Below, piece by piece: positions 41,862-49,769 of a stretch of DNA of 64,000 nucleotides (positions are counted from its first letter, which is position 1; every line of letters begins with the position of its first letter). The notes under the pieces were generated by a model. The model did not search any database. It was not told where the DNA came from and was given only the letters and a program-made list of their open reading frames with translations. The translations under genes and the position numbers were made by a program. This DNA is from Oricola thermophila (lineage in GTDB: Bacteria > Pseudomonadota > Alphaproteobacteria > Rhizobiales > Rhizobiaceae): assembly GCF_013358405.1 (NCBI RefSeq), contig NZ_CP054836.1:3348001-3412000 (forward strand), in the 5' to 3' direction.

Positions 41862-42341
41862 TTAGTCAGGTTCGGTATCCTTATCATCCATTGGCAAGCC
41901 TTTGGCTGCCCTAACCAACAATGGATGGCCGCGAACAATGGAGGCCGATGGCGACGGTGGAACCTCGTCAAGATTTTTGTTCTGCCTATTCCCTACGAGA
42001 TTGGCATTGCGCAAACTTGCACCCTCACCAACGCTTAGAAAATCGCCGTCTCCGTGTATGCGATTATCGATCATATGAAGGCCATCAACGTTGCCGCCTG
42101 GAGCAATCCTAACAAAAGAAGTTCTTGCGGACGGTACGCTTTGTTCCGGTCTTCTTTTCACGTTTGACATGATTATCAAAACAAGAAATATAATCGCCCC
42201 AAGCGCAGTTGCGCTAAGGCCTAGCCAGAATATCCACTCTCCAGATGCAGGATATAACTCTGGTCCATAGGTCATTGCAGCCCCTCCGCCCGTCGCCACA
42301 AGGGTCGCTGCAAGGGCAACAACGATCTCACTGGTTCTCAT
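41862..42341 (-). CDS. Orphan hypothetical two-helix membrane protein
   Basis: A 159-residue protein with two hydrophobic segments near the N-terminus (IVVALAATLVATGGGAAMTY, then IFWLGLSATALGAIIFLVLI). A polar C-terminal part follows, with short N/G-rich stretches (HMIDNRIHGDGDF, SLRNANLVGNRQN) and an acidic end (DDKDTEPD). Codon use and GC content differ clearly from the neighbours, pointing to horizontal acquisition. No family was recognised. There is no operon partner; the promoter must lie in the AT-rich 42342-42400 region. Confidence 0.55.
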   Translation of the reverse strand: MRTSEIVVALAATLVATGGGAAMTYGPELYPASGEWIFWLGLSATALGAIIFLVLIIMSNVKRRPEQSVPSARTSFVRIAPGGNVDGLHMIDNRIHGDGDFLSVGEGASLRNANLVGNRQNKNLDEVPPSPSASIVRGHPLLVRAAKGLPMDDKDTEPD

Positions 42342-42534
42342 GCGCGAAATATATCATACCCGCATATGTTAGCAAAAATTGCACCGAAACTATTGCGTTA
42401 AACCAGCACGATACTTGTTGAAACGCGTCTTTTCTCGTTGCATTATTCAGGCCCCTCCCCCGCCATTTCCGCGAAAAGTTATCCACCTGGCCACGACCTC
42501 CTCTACCCTTCTCCGTGGGACTACGGAGAGGGTC

Positions 42535-43344
42535 ATGGCGTTCGACTGGAAACGGGCGGTGGAAAGGAACCTGGACGATCTTCTGCGGATCGTCGCGCGG
42601 CTGTTCCTCTTGGCGGGGATCAGGACGGGCCGGTCCCTCGTCTTCCTGCCGCGCGCCTTGCGAAGCCGGGTTCTTTCGATCCTACGCCCCGCCGAGTTCG
42701 CCGCCCGGCGACTGATCGTCATGGCCGCCTGCAAGCTGGAACGGGACGTGACGCTTTCACCGGAACGACCCGACCAGCGACGCGGTCCGGATGGCGGCGA
42801 CCCTTCGGCGCGGCAGACCGGACACGGGACGGAGGAGGAGCACGAACCCGCCGACGCCGAACTGCTCGACCTCTACCGCGACCGCCCGTCCTTCCAGCTC
42901 TTCGACCCGTGGAAGCGCTACGCGCCCTTCCTGTTCGACGTGACCGGGCTGGAAGGCCCGTTTGGCCACGTATTCGTGGAATACGACGAGGACGGCGGCG
43001 ACTGGCCCGGCCCGGATCGCGACCCCGACGAGCTGGTGGACGCCCGCGGACTATCGCGCCGCATCCGCGCGCTGGCCCTTGCGCTGGACGATCTCGACGG
43101 ACAGGCCGCCCGCCTTGCCCGCTGGAAGGCCCGTTTCAACCGCGCCATCGGGCGCATGCAACTGGCGGACGCGGGCAAAATCGACGGCGTGACGCCGGAT
43201 ACCGTGCGGAGACCGACGCCGTGGCGCTTCCGCCCCTTCCGCCCCGGTCTGCCGCCGGGCTGGCGAAGGCGGCCGCGAACGGAAATCGAGGAGGTGCTGA
43301 AGGAATGCCACATGCTGGCGCTGGACGCATGGAACACGTCGTGA
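42535..43344 (+). CDS. Hypothetical protein, family not recognised
   Basis: A 269-residue protein with normal GC-rich codon use. The N-terminal region is basic and amphipathic (LDDLLRIVARLFLLAGIRTG, then VFLPRALRSRVLSILRP). A disordered-looking charged linker around residue 75-110 follows. The C-terminal part is rich in Trp, Arg and Pro (RRPTPWRFRPFRPGLPPGWR). ATG 42535 has GGAGAGGG 5 nt upstream and is preferred over an ATG at 42379 that would start in the AT-rich patch. The neighbours give no functional hint. Confidence 0.65.
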   Translation: MAFDWKRAVERNLDDLLRIVARLFLLAGIRTGRSLVFLPRALRSRVLSILRPAEFAARRLIVMAACKLERDVTLSPERPDQRRGPDGGDPSARQTGHGTEEEHEPADAELLDLYRDRPSFQLFDPWKRYAPFLFDVTGLEGPFGHVFVEYDEDGGDWPGPDRDPDELVDARGLSRRIRALALALDDLDGQAARLARWKARFNRAIGRMQLADAGKIDGVTPDTVRRPTPWRFRPFRPGLPPGWRRRPRTEIEEVLKECHMLALDAWNTS

Positions 43345-43410
43345 GCGCGGCGGCCGGCGGCATCGGCGCCTTCGTCGCGGCCGGGCCCGAAAGAAATGTG
43401 CATCGCGTAC

Positions 43411-43425
43411 TAGACGACCGGTCTA
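43411..43425. promoter_or_regulatory. NemR/AcuR-type operator upstream of the TetR regulator
   Basis: TAGACGACCGGTCTA is a perfect TAGAC-N5-GTCTA palindrome with an extra GACC/GGTC core. It lies 20 nt before the preferred start of the regulator. It matches the general form of NemR-type boxes (TAGACC...GGTCTA), so the regulator probably represses its own operon. Confidence 0.7.
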
Positions 43426-43445
43426 TTAGTGACTAGTTGAGGCCC

Positions 43446-44036
43446 ATGACCGCGACGAAGAAATCCGAAATCACCCGCCGGCGCATCCTCGATACCGGCC
43501 GCGAACTCGTGCTGAAGCGCGGCTTCGGCGGCGTCGGGCTGAAGGCGTTGCTGGAGACCAGCGGCGTGCCCAAGGGCTCGTTCTACTACTATTTCGATTC
43601 CAAGGAGGCCTTCGGCTGTGCCCTGCTGCGGGACTATGTCGATGGCTATCTCGAGCGCGTCGATGCCATCTTCGCCGGGCCGGGCAGCGCCGGCGAGAGG
43701 CTGATGGCATTCTGGTCGGCCTGGCTCGGCGGCGATGCCGCCGGCTCGATCGCGGACCGCTGCCTCGTCGTCAAGCTCGCGTCGGAAGTCTCCGACCTGT
43801 CGGAGGAGATGCGCCGCATCCTCGACGGCGGCGTGGACGAGCTCGCCGGCCGCATTGCGACGCTGCTGCGCGAAGGCGCGGCCGACGGCTCGCTGCGCCC
43901 GCGGGACGATCCGGAAACCGCGGCGCGGCTACTCTACGCCCAGTGGCTCGGCGCGGCGATCCTGGCGAAGCTTTCGAAAGACAGGGCGCCGCTTGCCGCG
44001 TCGCTCGAAGACACGCGCCGCAGGCTCGTTGCCTGA
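43446..44036 (+). CDS. TetR-family regulator, NemR/AcuR-like electrophile sensor
   Basis: A 196-residue TetR regulator. The HTH is VGLKALLETSGVPKGSFYYYFDSKEAFG. The ligand domain contains DRCLVVKLASEVSDLSEEMR, a block characteristic of the NemR/AcuR group. Its cysteine is residue 106 if translation starts at ATG 43446, where GAGG precedes. In NemR a cysteine at this place senses reactive electrophiles and releases DNA. The MDR reductase gene follows after 43 nt, so electrophile-induced detoxification is a reasonable inference. Confidence 0.85.
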   Translation: MTATKKSEITRRRILDTGRELVLKRGFGGVGLKALLETSGVPKGSFYYYFDSKEAFGCALLRDYVDGYLERVDAIFAGPGSAGERLMAFWSAWLGGDAAGSIADRCLVVKLASEVSDLSEEMRRILDGGVDELAGRIATLLREGAADGSLRPRDDPETAARLLYAQWLGAAILAKLSKDRAPLAASLEDTRRRLVA

Positions 44037-44079
44037 CGGCATTTCCCCTTCACCGCATTTGCATTTCAAGGAGCATTCC

Positions 44080-45057
44080 ATGCGCAGCATCATTCACGAA
44101 ACCTTCGGCGATCCGGCAACGGTCCTGAAACCCGGCGAGAGCCCGGACCCGGTTGCCGGCAAGGGCGAGGTGCTGGTCCGCACCATCCTGTCGCCGATCC
44201 ACAATCACGACCTGTGGACCGTGCGCGGCAGCTATGGCTACAAGCCCGAACTCCCGGCCATCGGCGGCTCGGAGGCGGTCGGCATCGTCGAATCCGTCGG
44301 CGACGGGGTCGATGCGGGCCTGGTCGGCAAGCGCGTCGCCGCCGCCGGCATCCGCGGCAGCTGGGCGGAGAAATTCACCGTGCCCGTCGGCGCGGCGGTG
44401 CCGCTGCCGGACGCGATTTCCGACGAGCTCGGCGCGCAGCTGATCGCCATGCCGTTCAGCGCCATCTCGCTGCTGGAGTTCCTGGAGGTCGAAAAGGGCG
44501 ACCGGGTCATCCAGACCGCCGCCAACGGCGCGGTCGGCAAGATCCTTGCCGTGCTGGCGAAGTCGCGCGGCATAGAGACGCTCAACCTCGTGCGCCGCGA
44601 TGAGGCGGTGGGCGAACTGGAAGCGCTCGGCATGGAGAACGTGATCTCCACCGCCTCGGACGGCTGGAAGGAGCGGGCGAAGGCGATCCTCGGCGAGAAC
44701 GGCGCGCGCGCGGCGGTGGACTCGGTCGGCGGCGCAATCGCGTCCGACCTCGCCGACCTGCTCGGCAATGACGGGCTGCTCGTCACCTTCGGCACGGCCA
44801 CAGGCGCGCCGCTGGAACTCAATTCCGGGACGCTGATCTTCAAGCATCTCACGGTGAAGGGCTTCTGGGGCGCCAGGGTCAGCGCCGAGATGGCGCCGCA
44901 GGACAGGGCGCGGCTGGTCGGCGAACTGGTGGGCCTCGCCGCAAGCGGCAAGCTCGATCTCGCGACCGGCGGCATCTACGGCTTCGACGACGCGGCCGCC
45001 GCCATGAAGGCGGCGCAGACGCCCGGCCGCAAGGGAAAGATCCTGCTGCGGCCGTGA
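44080..45057 (+). CDS. MDR-superfamily NAD(P)H-dependent oxidoreductase (quinone/enoyl reductase-like)
   Basis: A 325-residue medium-chain dehydrogenase/reductase without the zinc ligands of alcohol dehydrogenases. The N-terminal GroES-like domain has PAIGGSEAVGIVESVGDGVD. The cofactor fold follows at RVIQTAANGAVGKILAVLAKS, where the AxxGxxG motif of quinone and 2-enoyl reductases is seen. Proteins of this branch reduce quinones or alpha,beta-unsaturated carbonyls. Co-occurrence with a NemR-like regulator supports a role in removing reactive enones. AAGGAG precedes the ATG. Confidence 0.87.
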   Translation: MRSIIHETFGDPATVLKPGESPDPVAGKGEVLVRTILSPIHNHDLWTVRGSYGYKPELPAIGGSEAVGIVESVGDGVDAGLVGKRVAAAGIRGSWAEKFTVPVGAAVPLPDAISDELGAQLIAMPFSAISLLEFLEVEKGDRVIQTAANGAVGKILAVLAKSRGIETLNLVRRDEAVGELEALGMENVISTASDGWKERAKAILGENGARAAVDSVGGAIASDLADLLGNDGLLVTFGTATGAPLELNSGTLIFKHLTVKGFWGARVSAEMAPQDRARLVGELVGLAASGKLDLATGGIYGFDDAAAAMKAAQTPGRKGKILLRP

Positions 45058-45085
45058 GCGGCCCCGCCGCCCGGCGATGCGACGG

Positions 45086-45550
45086 TCACGGCGTCTCCGG
45101 CTTGTCGCCCATCAGGTAACGCGGTCCGGCTCCCCTGCCGGCCGCGCGGTCCTGCGGGTTGTAGAGCGTGCAGTCGGAAAGCGACAGGCAGCCGCAGCCG
45201 ATGCACTTGTCGAGCCGCTTGCGCAGCTCGGTCAGCGTCTCGATCTTGCGGTCGAGCTCGGTGCGGAAGGTTTCGCCGATCCGCGTCCAGTCGGCCTTGG
45301 TCGGGGTGCGACCGTCCGGCAGCTGAGCCAGCACCTCGCGGATCTGCGGCAGGGTGAAACCGAACTGCTGGGCGATCAGGATGAAGGAGAGACGGCGGAT
45401 GTCGGAACGCAGGAAGCGGCGCTGGCCGCCGGCATTGCGCTCCGAGGCGATCAGCCCCTGCTCCTCGTAGTAGCGGATCGCGGAGACGGCGATGCCGGTG
45501 CGCTGCGCGAGTTCGCCGATCGGCAGCCGGTCTGTGGCTTTCAGGACCAT
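45086..45550 (-). CDS. soxR: Redox-sensing transcriptional regulator SoxR
   Basis: A 154-residue MerR-family regulator. The HTH is IGELAQRTGIAVSAIRYYEEQGL, then a dimerisation helix. The [2Fe-2S] ligands are Cys116, Cys119, Cys121 and Cys127 in CIGCGCLSLSDC, the diagnostic SoxR spacing. Oxidation of the cluster by redox-cycling compounds or superoxide activates target promoters. The start at 45550 is supported by GGAGAG upstream. A near-perfect soxbox lies between soxR and the divergent VOC gene. Confidence 0.96.
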   Translation of the reverse strand: MVLKATDRLPIGELAQRTGIAVSAIRYYEEQGLIASERNAGGQRRFLRSDIRRLSFILIAQQFGFTLPQIREVLAQLPDGRTPTKADWTRIGETFRTELDRKIETLTELRKRLDKCIGCGCLSLSDCTLYNPQDRAAGRGAGPRYLMGDKPETP

Positions 45551-45577
45551 GAAGACTCTCCGGAAAAATTCCCTTGA

Positions 45578-45595
45578 CCTCAAGTTAGCTTGAGG
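45578..45595. promoter_or_regulatory. SoxR binding site (soxbox)
   Basis: CCTCAAGTTAGCTTGAGG differs from the consensus soxbox CCTCAAGTTAACTTGAGG at one central base. It is preceded by a TTGACC -35-like element (45574-45579). It stands between soxR and the VOC gene, so it probably controls the VOC gene and perhaps soxR itself. Confidence 0.92.
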
Positions 45596-45636
45596 TCGTA
45601 GGGAGCGCAAATCCCAACCTTGCGATGGAGAAAATC

Positions 45637-46020
45637 ATGGCAGTTGCCGCCCTCGAACACGTCAACATCACCGTCACCGACCCGGAACGAACCGCCAGGC
45701 GCCTGTGCGAGCTGTTCGACTGGAAGATCCGCTGGAAGGGCCGGGCCAAGTATGACGGTTTCACTGTCCATGTCGGCTCCGACGATTCCTACCTGGCGAT
45801 CTACAGCAAGGGCACGCCGTCCGACCCGGCGGCGGAGAGCTATTTCACGCGCGGCGGGCTAAACCATATCGGCGTCACCGTGGACGATCTCGACACGGTC
45901 GAGGCCAAGGTGGAGGCGATGGGCTACACGCCGCACAGCCATGCCGACTACGAGCCCGGCCGCCGCTTCTACTTCCACAACGAGGACGGCATCGAGTTCG
46001 AGGTGGTGAGCTACGCCTAG
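45637..46020 (+). CDS. VOC (glyoxalase/bleomycin-resistance) family protein under SoxR control
   Basis: A 127-residue single-chain VOC protein with two beta-alpha-beta-beta-beta modules. Metal-ligand positions are suggested by His9 (LEHVNITV), LNHIGVTVDD and the final GIEFEVVSY. ATG 45637 is preferred because GGAG lies 8 nt upstream; ATG 45625 is in frame. The soxbox in its promoter predicts induction by redox-active compounds. The substrate is unknown. Confidence 0.88.
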   Translation: MAVAALEHVNITVTDPERTARRLCELFDWKIRWKGRAKYDGFTVHVGSDDSYLAIYSKGTPSDPAAESYFTRGGLNHIGVTVDDLDTVEAKVEAMGYTPHSHADYEPGRRFYFHNEDGIEFEVVSYA

Positions 46021-46901
46021 ACTAGGCCGTCGAGATCGAGACGGCCGCGCGGGCGCCAGCCCAGGGCCTTCAGCCGTCCGCAGTCCATGGCGTTGAAACC
46101 GGCGGCGTCGGCGCGGTCGGGAAGCGGCCGGTCGCAGCCGGTCGCCCGCGCATGGTCCGCCAGCAGGTCGCGACGGTCGAGCAGGATGTCGGAGACGTTG
46201 AAGACGAGTTCTCGCGAGGCCGCCCGGATCGTCTCCGCATCCGTTTCGAGCACCAGCCGGACAGCCTCGGCCATGTCCCCGCCGTGGACCTCGGTGCCGA
46301 CGCGCGATGCGATCGGTTTGCCGGATTCGAAATCGGCGAACAGCCCGGCCCACTTGTGCGCCCGGCCCGGCCCCGCAGGGCCGTAGATTCCGGTGACGCG
46401 CAGCGAGACGGGCAGGAAATCCTCGCCCGCCATCGCGGCGATGCCGCGCTCGACCTCCAGCTTCACCTCGCCGTAGAGCGTGTCGGGATGCGGTTCCGTG
46501 TCCTCGGAAAGCATCGCGCCGGGGGCCTGCCTGCCGTAGACGGCCCTGCTGGACAGGAATGCGGCGCGCCTCACCCCGGCCCGCTTCGCCGCCGCGAACA
46601 GCGCCAGCGATCCGTCTACATTGAGCCGGCGAAAGGTATCCGGGTCGTCGCCCTCGCCGCCGCGGTATTTCCCGGGCGTATGGTGAAAGGCGGCGTGGAC
46701 GAATCCCTCCGTACCGGCGAACAGGGCGGGCGCCGCGGTCTCCGGGTCCAGGTCGCCGCGAACGAAATCCACCCGCCTGGAAAAGAATCCGTCGCCGGGC
46801 GCGGTCCGGCCCATGACCGTCACGCCATGGCCCGCGGCGAGCAGGGATTCGACGATGAAACGCCCGGCATAGCCGGTGCCGCCGGTGACGAGGATGTTCA
46901 T
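46017..46901 (-). CDS. sqdC: NAD-dependent epimerase/reductase family protein, SqdC-like
   Basis: A 294-residue extended short-chain dehydrogenase. The N-terminal nucleotide motif is ILVTGGTGYAGRFIVESLL, and the region VYGRQAPGAMLSEDTEP precedes the active-site YGEVK (YxxxK). It overlaps the preceding GT8 gene by 4 nt. In rhizobia and Rhodobacter, sqdB is linked to sqdD (GT8) and sqdC (reductase-like). The position and fold therefore suggest SqdC, whose loss causes a sulfoquinovosyl-dihydroxyacetone by-product to accumulate. The symbol is given by context more than by sequence identity. Confidence 0.72.
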   Translation of the reverse strand: MNILVTGGTGYAGRFIVESLLAAGHGVTVMGRTAPGDGFFSRRVDFVRGDLDPETAAPALFAGTEGFVHAAFHHTPGKYRGGEGDDPDTFRRLNVDGSLALFAAAKRAGVRRAAFLSSRAVYGRQAPGAMLSEDTEPHPDTLYGEVKLEVERGIAAMAGEDFLPVSLRVTGIYGPAGPGRAHKWAGLFADFESGKPIASRVGTEVHGGDMAEAVRLVLETDAETIRAASRELVFNVSDILLDRRDLLADHARATGCDRPLPDRADAAGFNAMDCGRLKALGWRPRGRLDLDGLV

Positions 46902-47713
46902 TCGGGAACCGCCGGGTTGGGCAGGCTGTCGATGTCCGGGATGTTCTCGCCGCTGCGGAATGCCTGCCAGAGATCGATCAGCGGCTGCAGCTGCGCCCGC
47001 TTCGGGTGGTCTGCCTGCCAGGGCTTCTCGTACTGGTAGTGAACGACACGGACCGACTTCCAGTCCCACAGCCCGGGCAGGTTGAACCAGACATATTGCA
47101 GCATGTTGTCGAAGACCGGCAGGCCGTGCCATTCCGGAAAGAAGTCCTGCAGGAAGGTCTGGTCCGTGCGCCGCCAGAAGACGCCCGGCCTGTCGAGACG
47201 CTCCATCATCGCCGCGAAGGTCTTGCGCGAAGGCTTGGCGGTGAAGACGCCGGAATTGAGCCGGTGGAAATCGGCAAGGCTCTCGTAGACATTCGGCGCG
47301 GCGGAGAATTCCGGGTAGTCGAACAGCCGGTCGATGTTGCGGATCACGATGGCGTCGGCGTCGATGAAGACGACGTTCCCGTATTCCTCCAGCTCCCAGA
47401 GCCGCAGCTTGGCGAAATTGTCGAGAGGGGTATGGAAGGCCGGCTTGTTGCCCTTGGTGAAGGGCGCGTCAGCATGCAGCCGGTCGCGCTGGTGCCGGGC
47501 GTTGAATTCCGGAGAGGTATCCAGCAGCCCAGCCTCGACGCAGCGGGCGCCAAGCGCCTTGAGGGGGGCAAGCGCCGCGGATTCGACCGCGCCGGTATGC
47601 ATGACGACGATGTCGGCCGTCGTGCCCGTCAGCCTGAGCGATCGGACCAGCGCGATGGCGGCATCGGCATAGTCGCGGTTGGTGACGAGGGTGACATAGG
47701 CATTGGCGGTCAT
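46898..47713 (-). CDS. sqdD: Glycosyltransferase family 8, SqdD-like
   Basis: A 271-residue glycogenin-type glycosyltransferase. The metal-binding DxD motif is FIDADAIVI, with YVTLVTNRDYADAAIALVRS at the N-terminus and VFDNMLQYVWFNLPGLWDWK in the C-terminal part. In bacterial sulfolipid operons the GT8 protein SqdD transfers sulfoquinovose from UDP-sulfoquinovose to the acceptor. Its nearness to an sqdB gene supports this. It is coupled to the SqdC-like gene downstream. Confidence 0.8.
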   Translation of the reverse strand: MTANAYVTLVTNRDYADAAIALVRSLRLTGTTADIVVMHTGAVESAALAPLKALGARCVEAGLLDTSPEFNARHQRDRLHADAPFTKGNKPAFHTPLDNFAKLRLWELEEYGNVVFIDADAIVIRNIDRLFDYPEFSAAPNVYESLADFHRLNSGVFTAKPSRKTFAAMMERLDRPGVFWRRTDQTFLQDFFPEWHGLPVFDNMLQYVWFNLPGLWDWKSVRVVHYQYEKPWQADHPKRAQLQPLIDLWQAFRSGENIPDIDSLPNPAVPE

Positions 47714-47778
47714 GGTATTGCTGCTGGCCTCGATTTGGACTTGCCGGCCGCGGGGGCGGCCGCACGGGAGACGTTTCA

Positions 47779-48339
47779 GTGCATGTGATCGACAATATCA
47801 AGACCGTACACGACGGCTGGGGCCGGTTTCACCTCGTCACCTTGAGAAGCCCGGACGGCTCGGAACATTTGCGCCAGGTGGAGGATCACGGCGAGGCGGC
47901 CTGCGTGCTGCCCTACGATCCGGTGCGCCACGTCGTCACGCTGGTGCGCCAGCCGCGCGTCGGCCCGCTGTTCGCGGGCGACGGCGGGGTGTTGCTCGAG
48001 GCGCCGGCCGGACTCACCGACGGCGAGGCCCCGCTGGAAGCCGCGCGGCGCGAGGCGATGGAAGAGACGGGGCTCAGGCTTTCGGACCTGGATTCGGTCG
48101 GCGCGTTCTGGACGATGCCCGGCTGCGCGACGGAGCGTGTGCACCTCTTCCTTGCCGCCTATGGCGAGGCCGACCGCGTCGGCGCCGGCGGCGGGGTGCC
48201 GCAGGAGGGCGAGGAGATCGAGGTTGTCGAGATGCCGGTCGCCGTGGCTGCCCGCCAGGTCGCCAGTGGCGGGATTTGCGACATGAAGACGGTGCTTCTG
48301 CTGCAGGCGCTGCAAATTCGCCACCCGGCGTTGTTCTGA
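47779..48339 (+). CDS. NUDIX hydrolase (ADP-ribose/nucleoside-diphosphate-sugar pyrophosphatase type)
   Basis: A 186-residue hydrolase with a Nudix box ending RREAMEETGL, preceded by the spaced Glu (DGEAPLEAA); the first Gly of the box is shifted. VTLVRQPRVGPLFAGDGGVLLEAPAG and AFWTMPGCATERVHLFLA fit ADP-ribose or sugar-nucleotide pyrophosphatases. The GTG start follows GGGAG. It lies on the opposite strand between the sqdB- and sqdD-like genes. Confidence 0.87.
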   Translation: MHVIDNIKTVHDGWGRFHLVTLRSPDGSEHLRQVEDHGEAACVLPYDPVRHVVTLVRQPRVGPLFAGDGGVLLEAPAGLTDGEAPLEAARREAMEETGLRLSDLDSVGAFWTMPGCATERVHLFLAAYGEADRVGAGGGVPQEGEEIEVVEMPVAVAARQVASGGICDMKTVLLLQALQIRHPALF

Positions 48340-48356
48340 GCGCCTGCGCGCCGGCG

Positions 48357-49577
48357 TCAGCCGACGCTCTTCAGGCGCTTGCCTTCCGGATCGCGCTCGA
48401 CGGTCTTGGCGATGTCCTTCGTCCAGGCGGAAACCGCGGGGACGCGGCTGCGGTCGACGCGGTAGGCGTATTTGCGCGCCACCTCGACCACCTCTTCCAG
48501 CAGGCCTTCCTGCAACGTGGTCGGGTTAAGGCCCAGCTGGAGGAACTGGTCGTTCTTCACGATCAGGTCGTTTTCGGCAGCTTCCTTGCGCGGGTTGGGG
48601 AGGTAGGCGACCCTGGCGCCGGTCATTTTCGAGATCATCTCGGCCAGGTCGCGGACCCGGTGGGTCTCGGTCATCTGGTTGAAGATCTTGACCTTCTCAC
48701 CGGCTTCCGGCGGGTTGTTCAGCGCGATCTCGATGCAGCGAACGGAATCCTGGATGTGAATGAAGGCGCGGGTCTGGCCGCCGGTGCCGTGCACCGTGAG
48801 CGGGTAATCGATGGCCGCCTGGATCAGGAAGCGGTTGAGAACCGTTCCGTAGTCGCCGTCATAGTCGAAGCGGTTGATCAGCTGCTCGTGCCTGCGCGTC
48901 TGCTCGGTGTGGGTACCCCAGACGATGCCCTGGTGCAGGTCGGTGATGCGCAGTCCGTCATTCTTGGCGTAGAACTGGAACAGCAACTGATCGAGGCACT
49001 TGGTCATGTGGTAGATCGAACCCGGATTGGCCGGGTACAGGATCTCCTGGACCGCAGTGTCGCCGTCCAGGGTCTCGATGCCCACCGGCAGGTAGCCTTC
49101 CGGGATCGCGGCGCCGACGGTCGAGTAGCCGTAGACCCCCATCGTGCCGAGATGGACGAGGTGCGCGTGGACGCCGGTTTCGACCATGGCGTTCAGCACG
49201 TTGTGGGTGGCGTTGACGTTGTTGTTGACCGTGTAGTTCTTGTGACGATCCGACTTCATCGAGTACGGCGCGGCGCGCTGCTCGGCGAAGTGGATGATGG
49301 CGTCCGGCTGATGCTCGGCCAGCCATTGCTTGAAGACCTCGTAATCCTTCGCAAGATCGATCAGGTGGAAGTGAATGCGCCGCCCGGTCTCCGCGTGCCA
49401 GACGCGGGTGCGCTCCTGGATCGAATCCATCGGCGTCAGCGACTGGACGCCGAGTTCGGTGTCGATCCAGCGACGCGACAGGTTGTCGATGATGTGAACC
49501 TCGTGGCCCTTGTCGCTCAGGTGAAGCGAAGTCGGCCAACCGACGAAACCATCACCACCGAGAACTGCGATTTTCAT
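48357..49577 (-). CDS. sqdB: UDP-sulfoquinovose synthase
   Basis: A 406-residue extended SDR that makes UDP-sulfoquinovose from UDP-glucose and sulfite for the sulfolipid SQDG. Diagnostic stretches are VLGGDGFVGWPTSLHLSDKG, IIDNLSRRWIDTELG and VNNNVNATHNVLNAM. The catalytic Tyr-Lys is in GSIYHMTKCLDQ. GQTRAFIHIQDSVRCIEIA is also typical. ATG 49577 gives the standard N-terminus MKIAVLGGDG. The gene is encoded upstream of the sqdD- and sqdC-like genes on the same strand, with the Nudix gene inserted between. Confidence 0.95.
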   Translation of the reverse strand: MKIAVLGGDGFVGWPTSLHLSDKGHEVHIIDNLSRRWIDTELGVQSLTPMDSIQERTRVWHAETGRRIHFHLIDLAKDYEVFKQWLAEHQPDAIIHFAEQRAAPYSMKSDRHKNYTVNNNVNATHNVLNAMVETGVHAHLVHLGTMGVYGYSTVGAAIPEGYLPVGIETLDGDTAVQEILYPANPGSIYHMTKCLDQLLFQFYAKNDGLRITDLHQGIVWGTHTEQTRRHEQLINRFDYDGDYGTVLNRFLIQAAIDYPLTVHGTGGQTRAFIHIQDSVRCIEIALNNPPEAGEKVKIFNQMTETHRVRDLAEMISKMTGARVAYLPNPRKEAAENDLIVKNDQFLQLGLNPTTLQEGLLEEVVEVARKYAYRVDRSRVPAVSAWTKDIAKTVERDPEGKRLKSVG

Positions 49578-49769
49578 GCGGGTCTTCCTGATTCCTGGGG
49601 ATATGGCAGCCTGATAGAAGCGTTTTGTGACAGAAATGAAATGCTGCCGCCACATTTTCACATTGTGCGCGGTTTTTCCACCCGCCGACCAATCCCCCCT
49701 CACCCGAAAGTTACTTTGCGTTGATGGGGCCTGTCCCTAGTTTGACGCTGGCAAACCCGGGCGAAACCG

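Larger units (their letters stand above)
41690..42534. other. AT-richer patch with orphan gene, possible acquired segment
   Basis: Base composition drops here. Three 60-nt rows counted by eye (42001, 42061 and 42181) hold 31, 27 and 29 G+C, against 44 of 60 for the row at 41221 in DUF779. The patch starts right after the duplicated terminator and ends near the ribosome site of the gene at 42535. It contains one orphan membrane protein gene and a possible coding remnant. No terminal inverted repeats, integrase or target-site duplication were found. Confidence 0.6.

Noticed and set aside
41690..42534. Insertion sequence or integrated element in the AT-rich patch
   Set aside because: No transposase, integrase, terminal inverted repeats or target duplication could be found.
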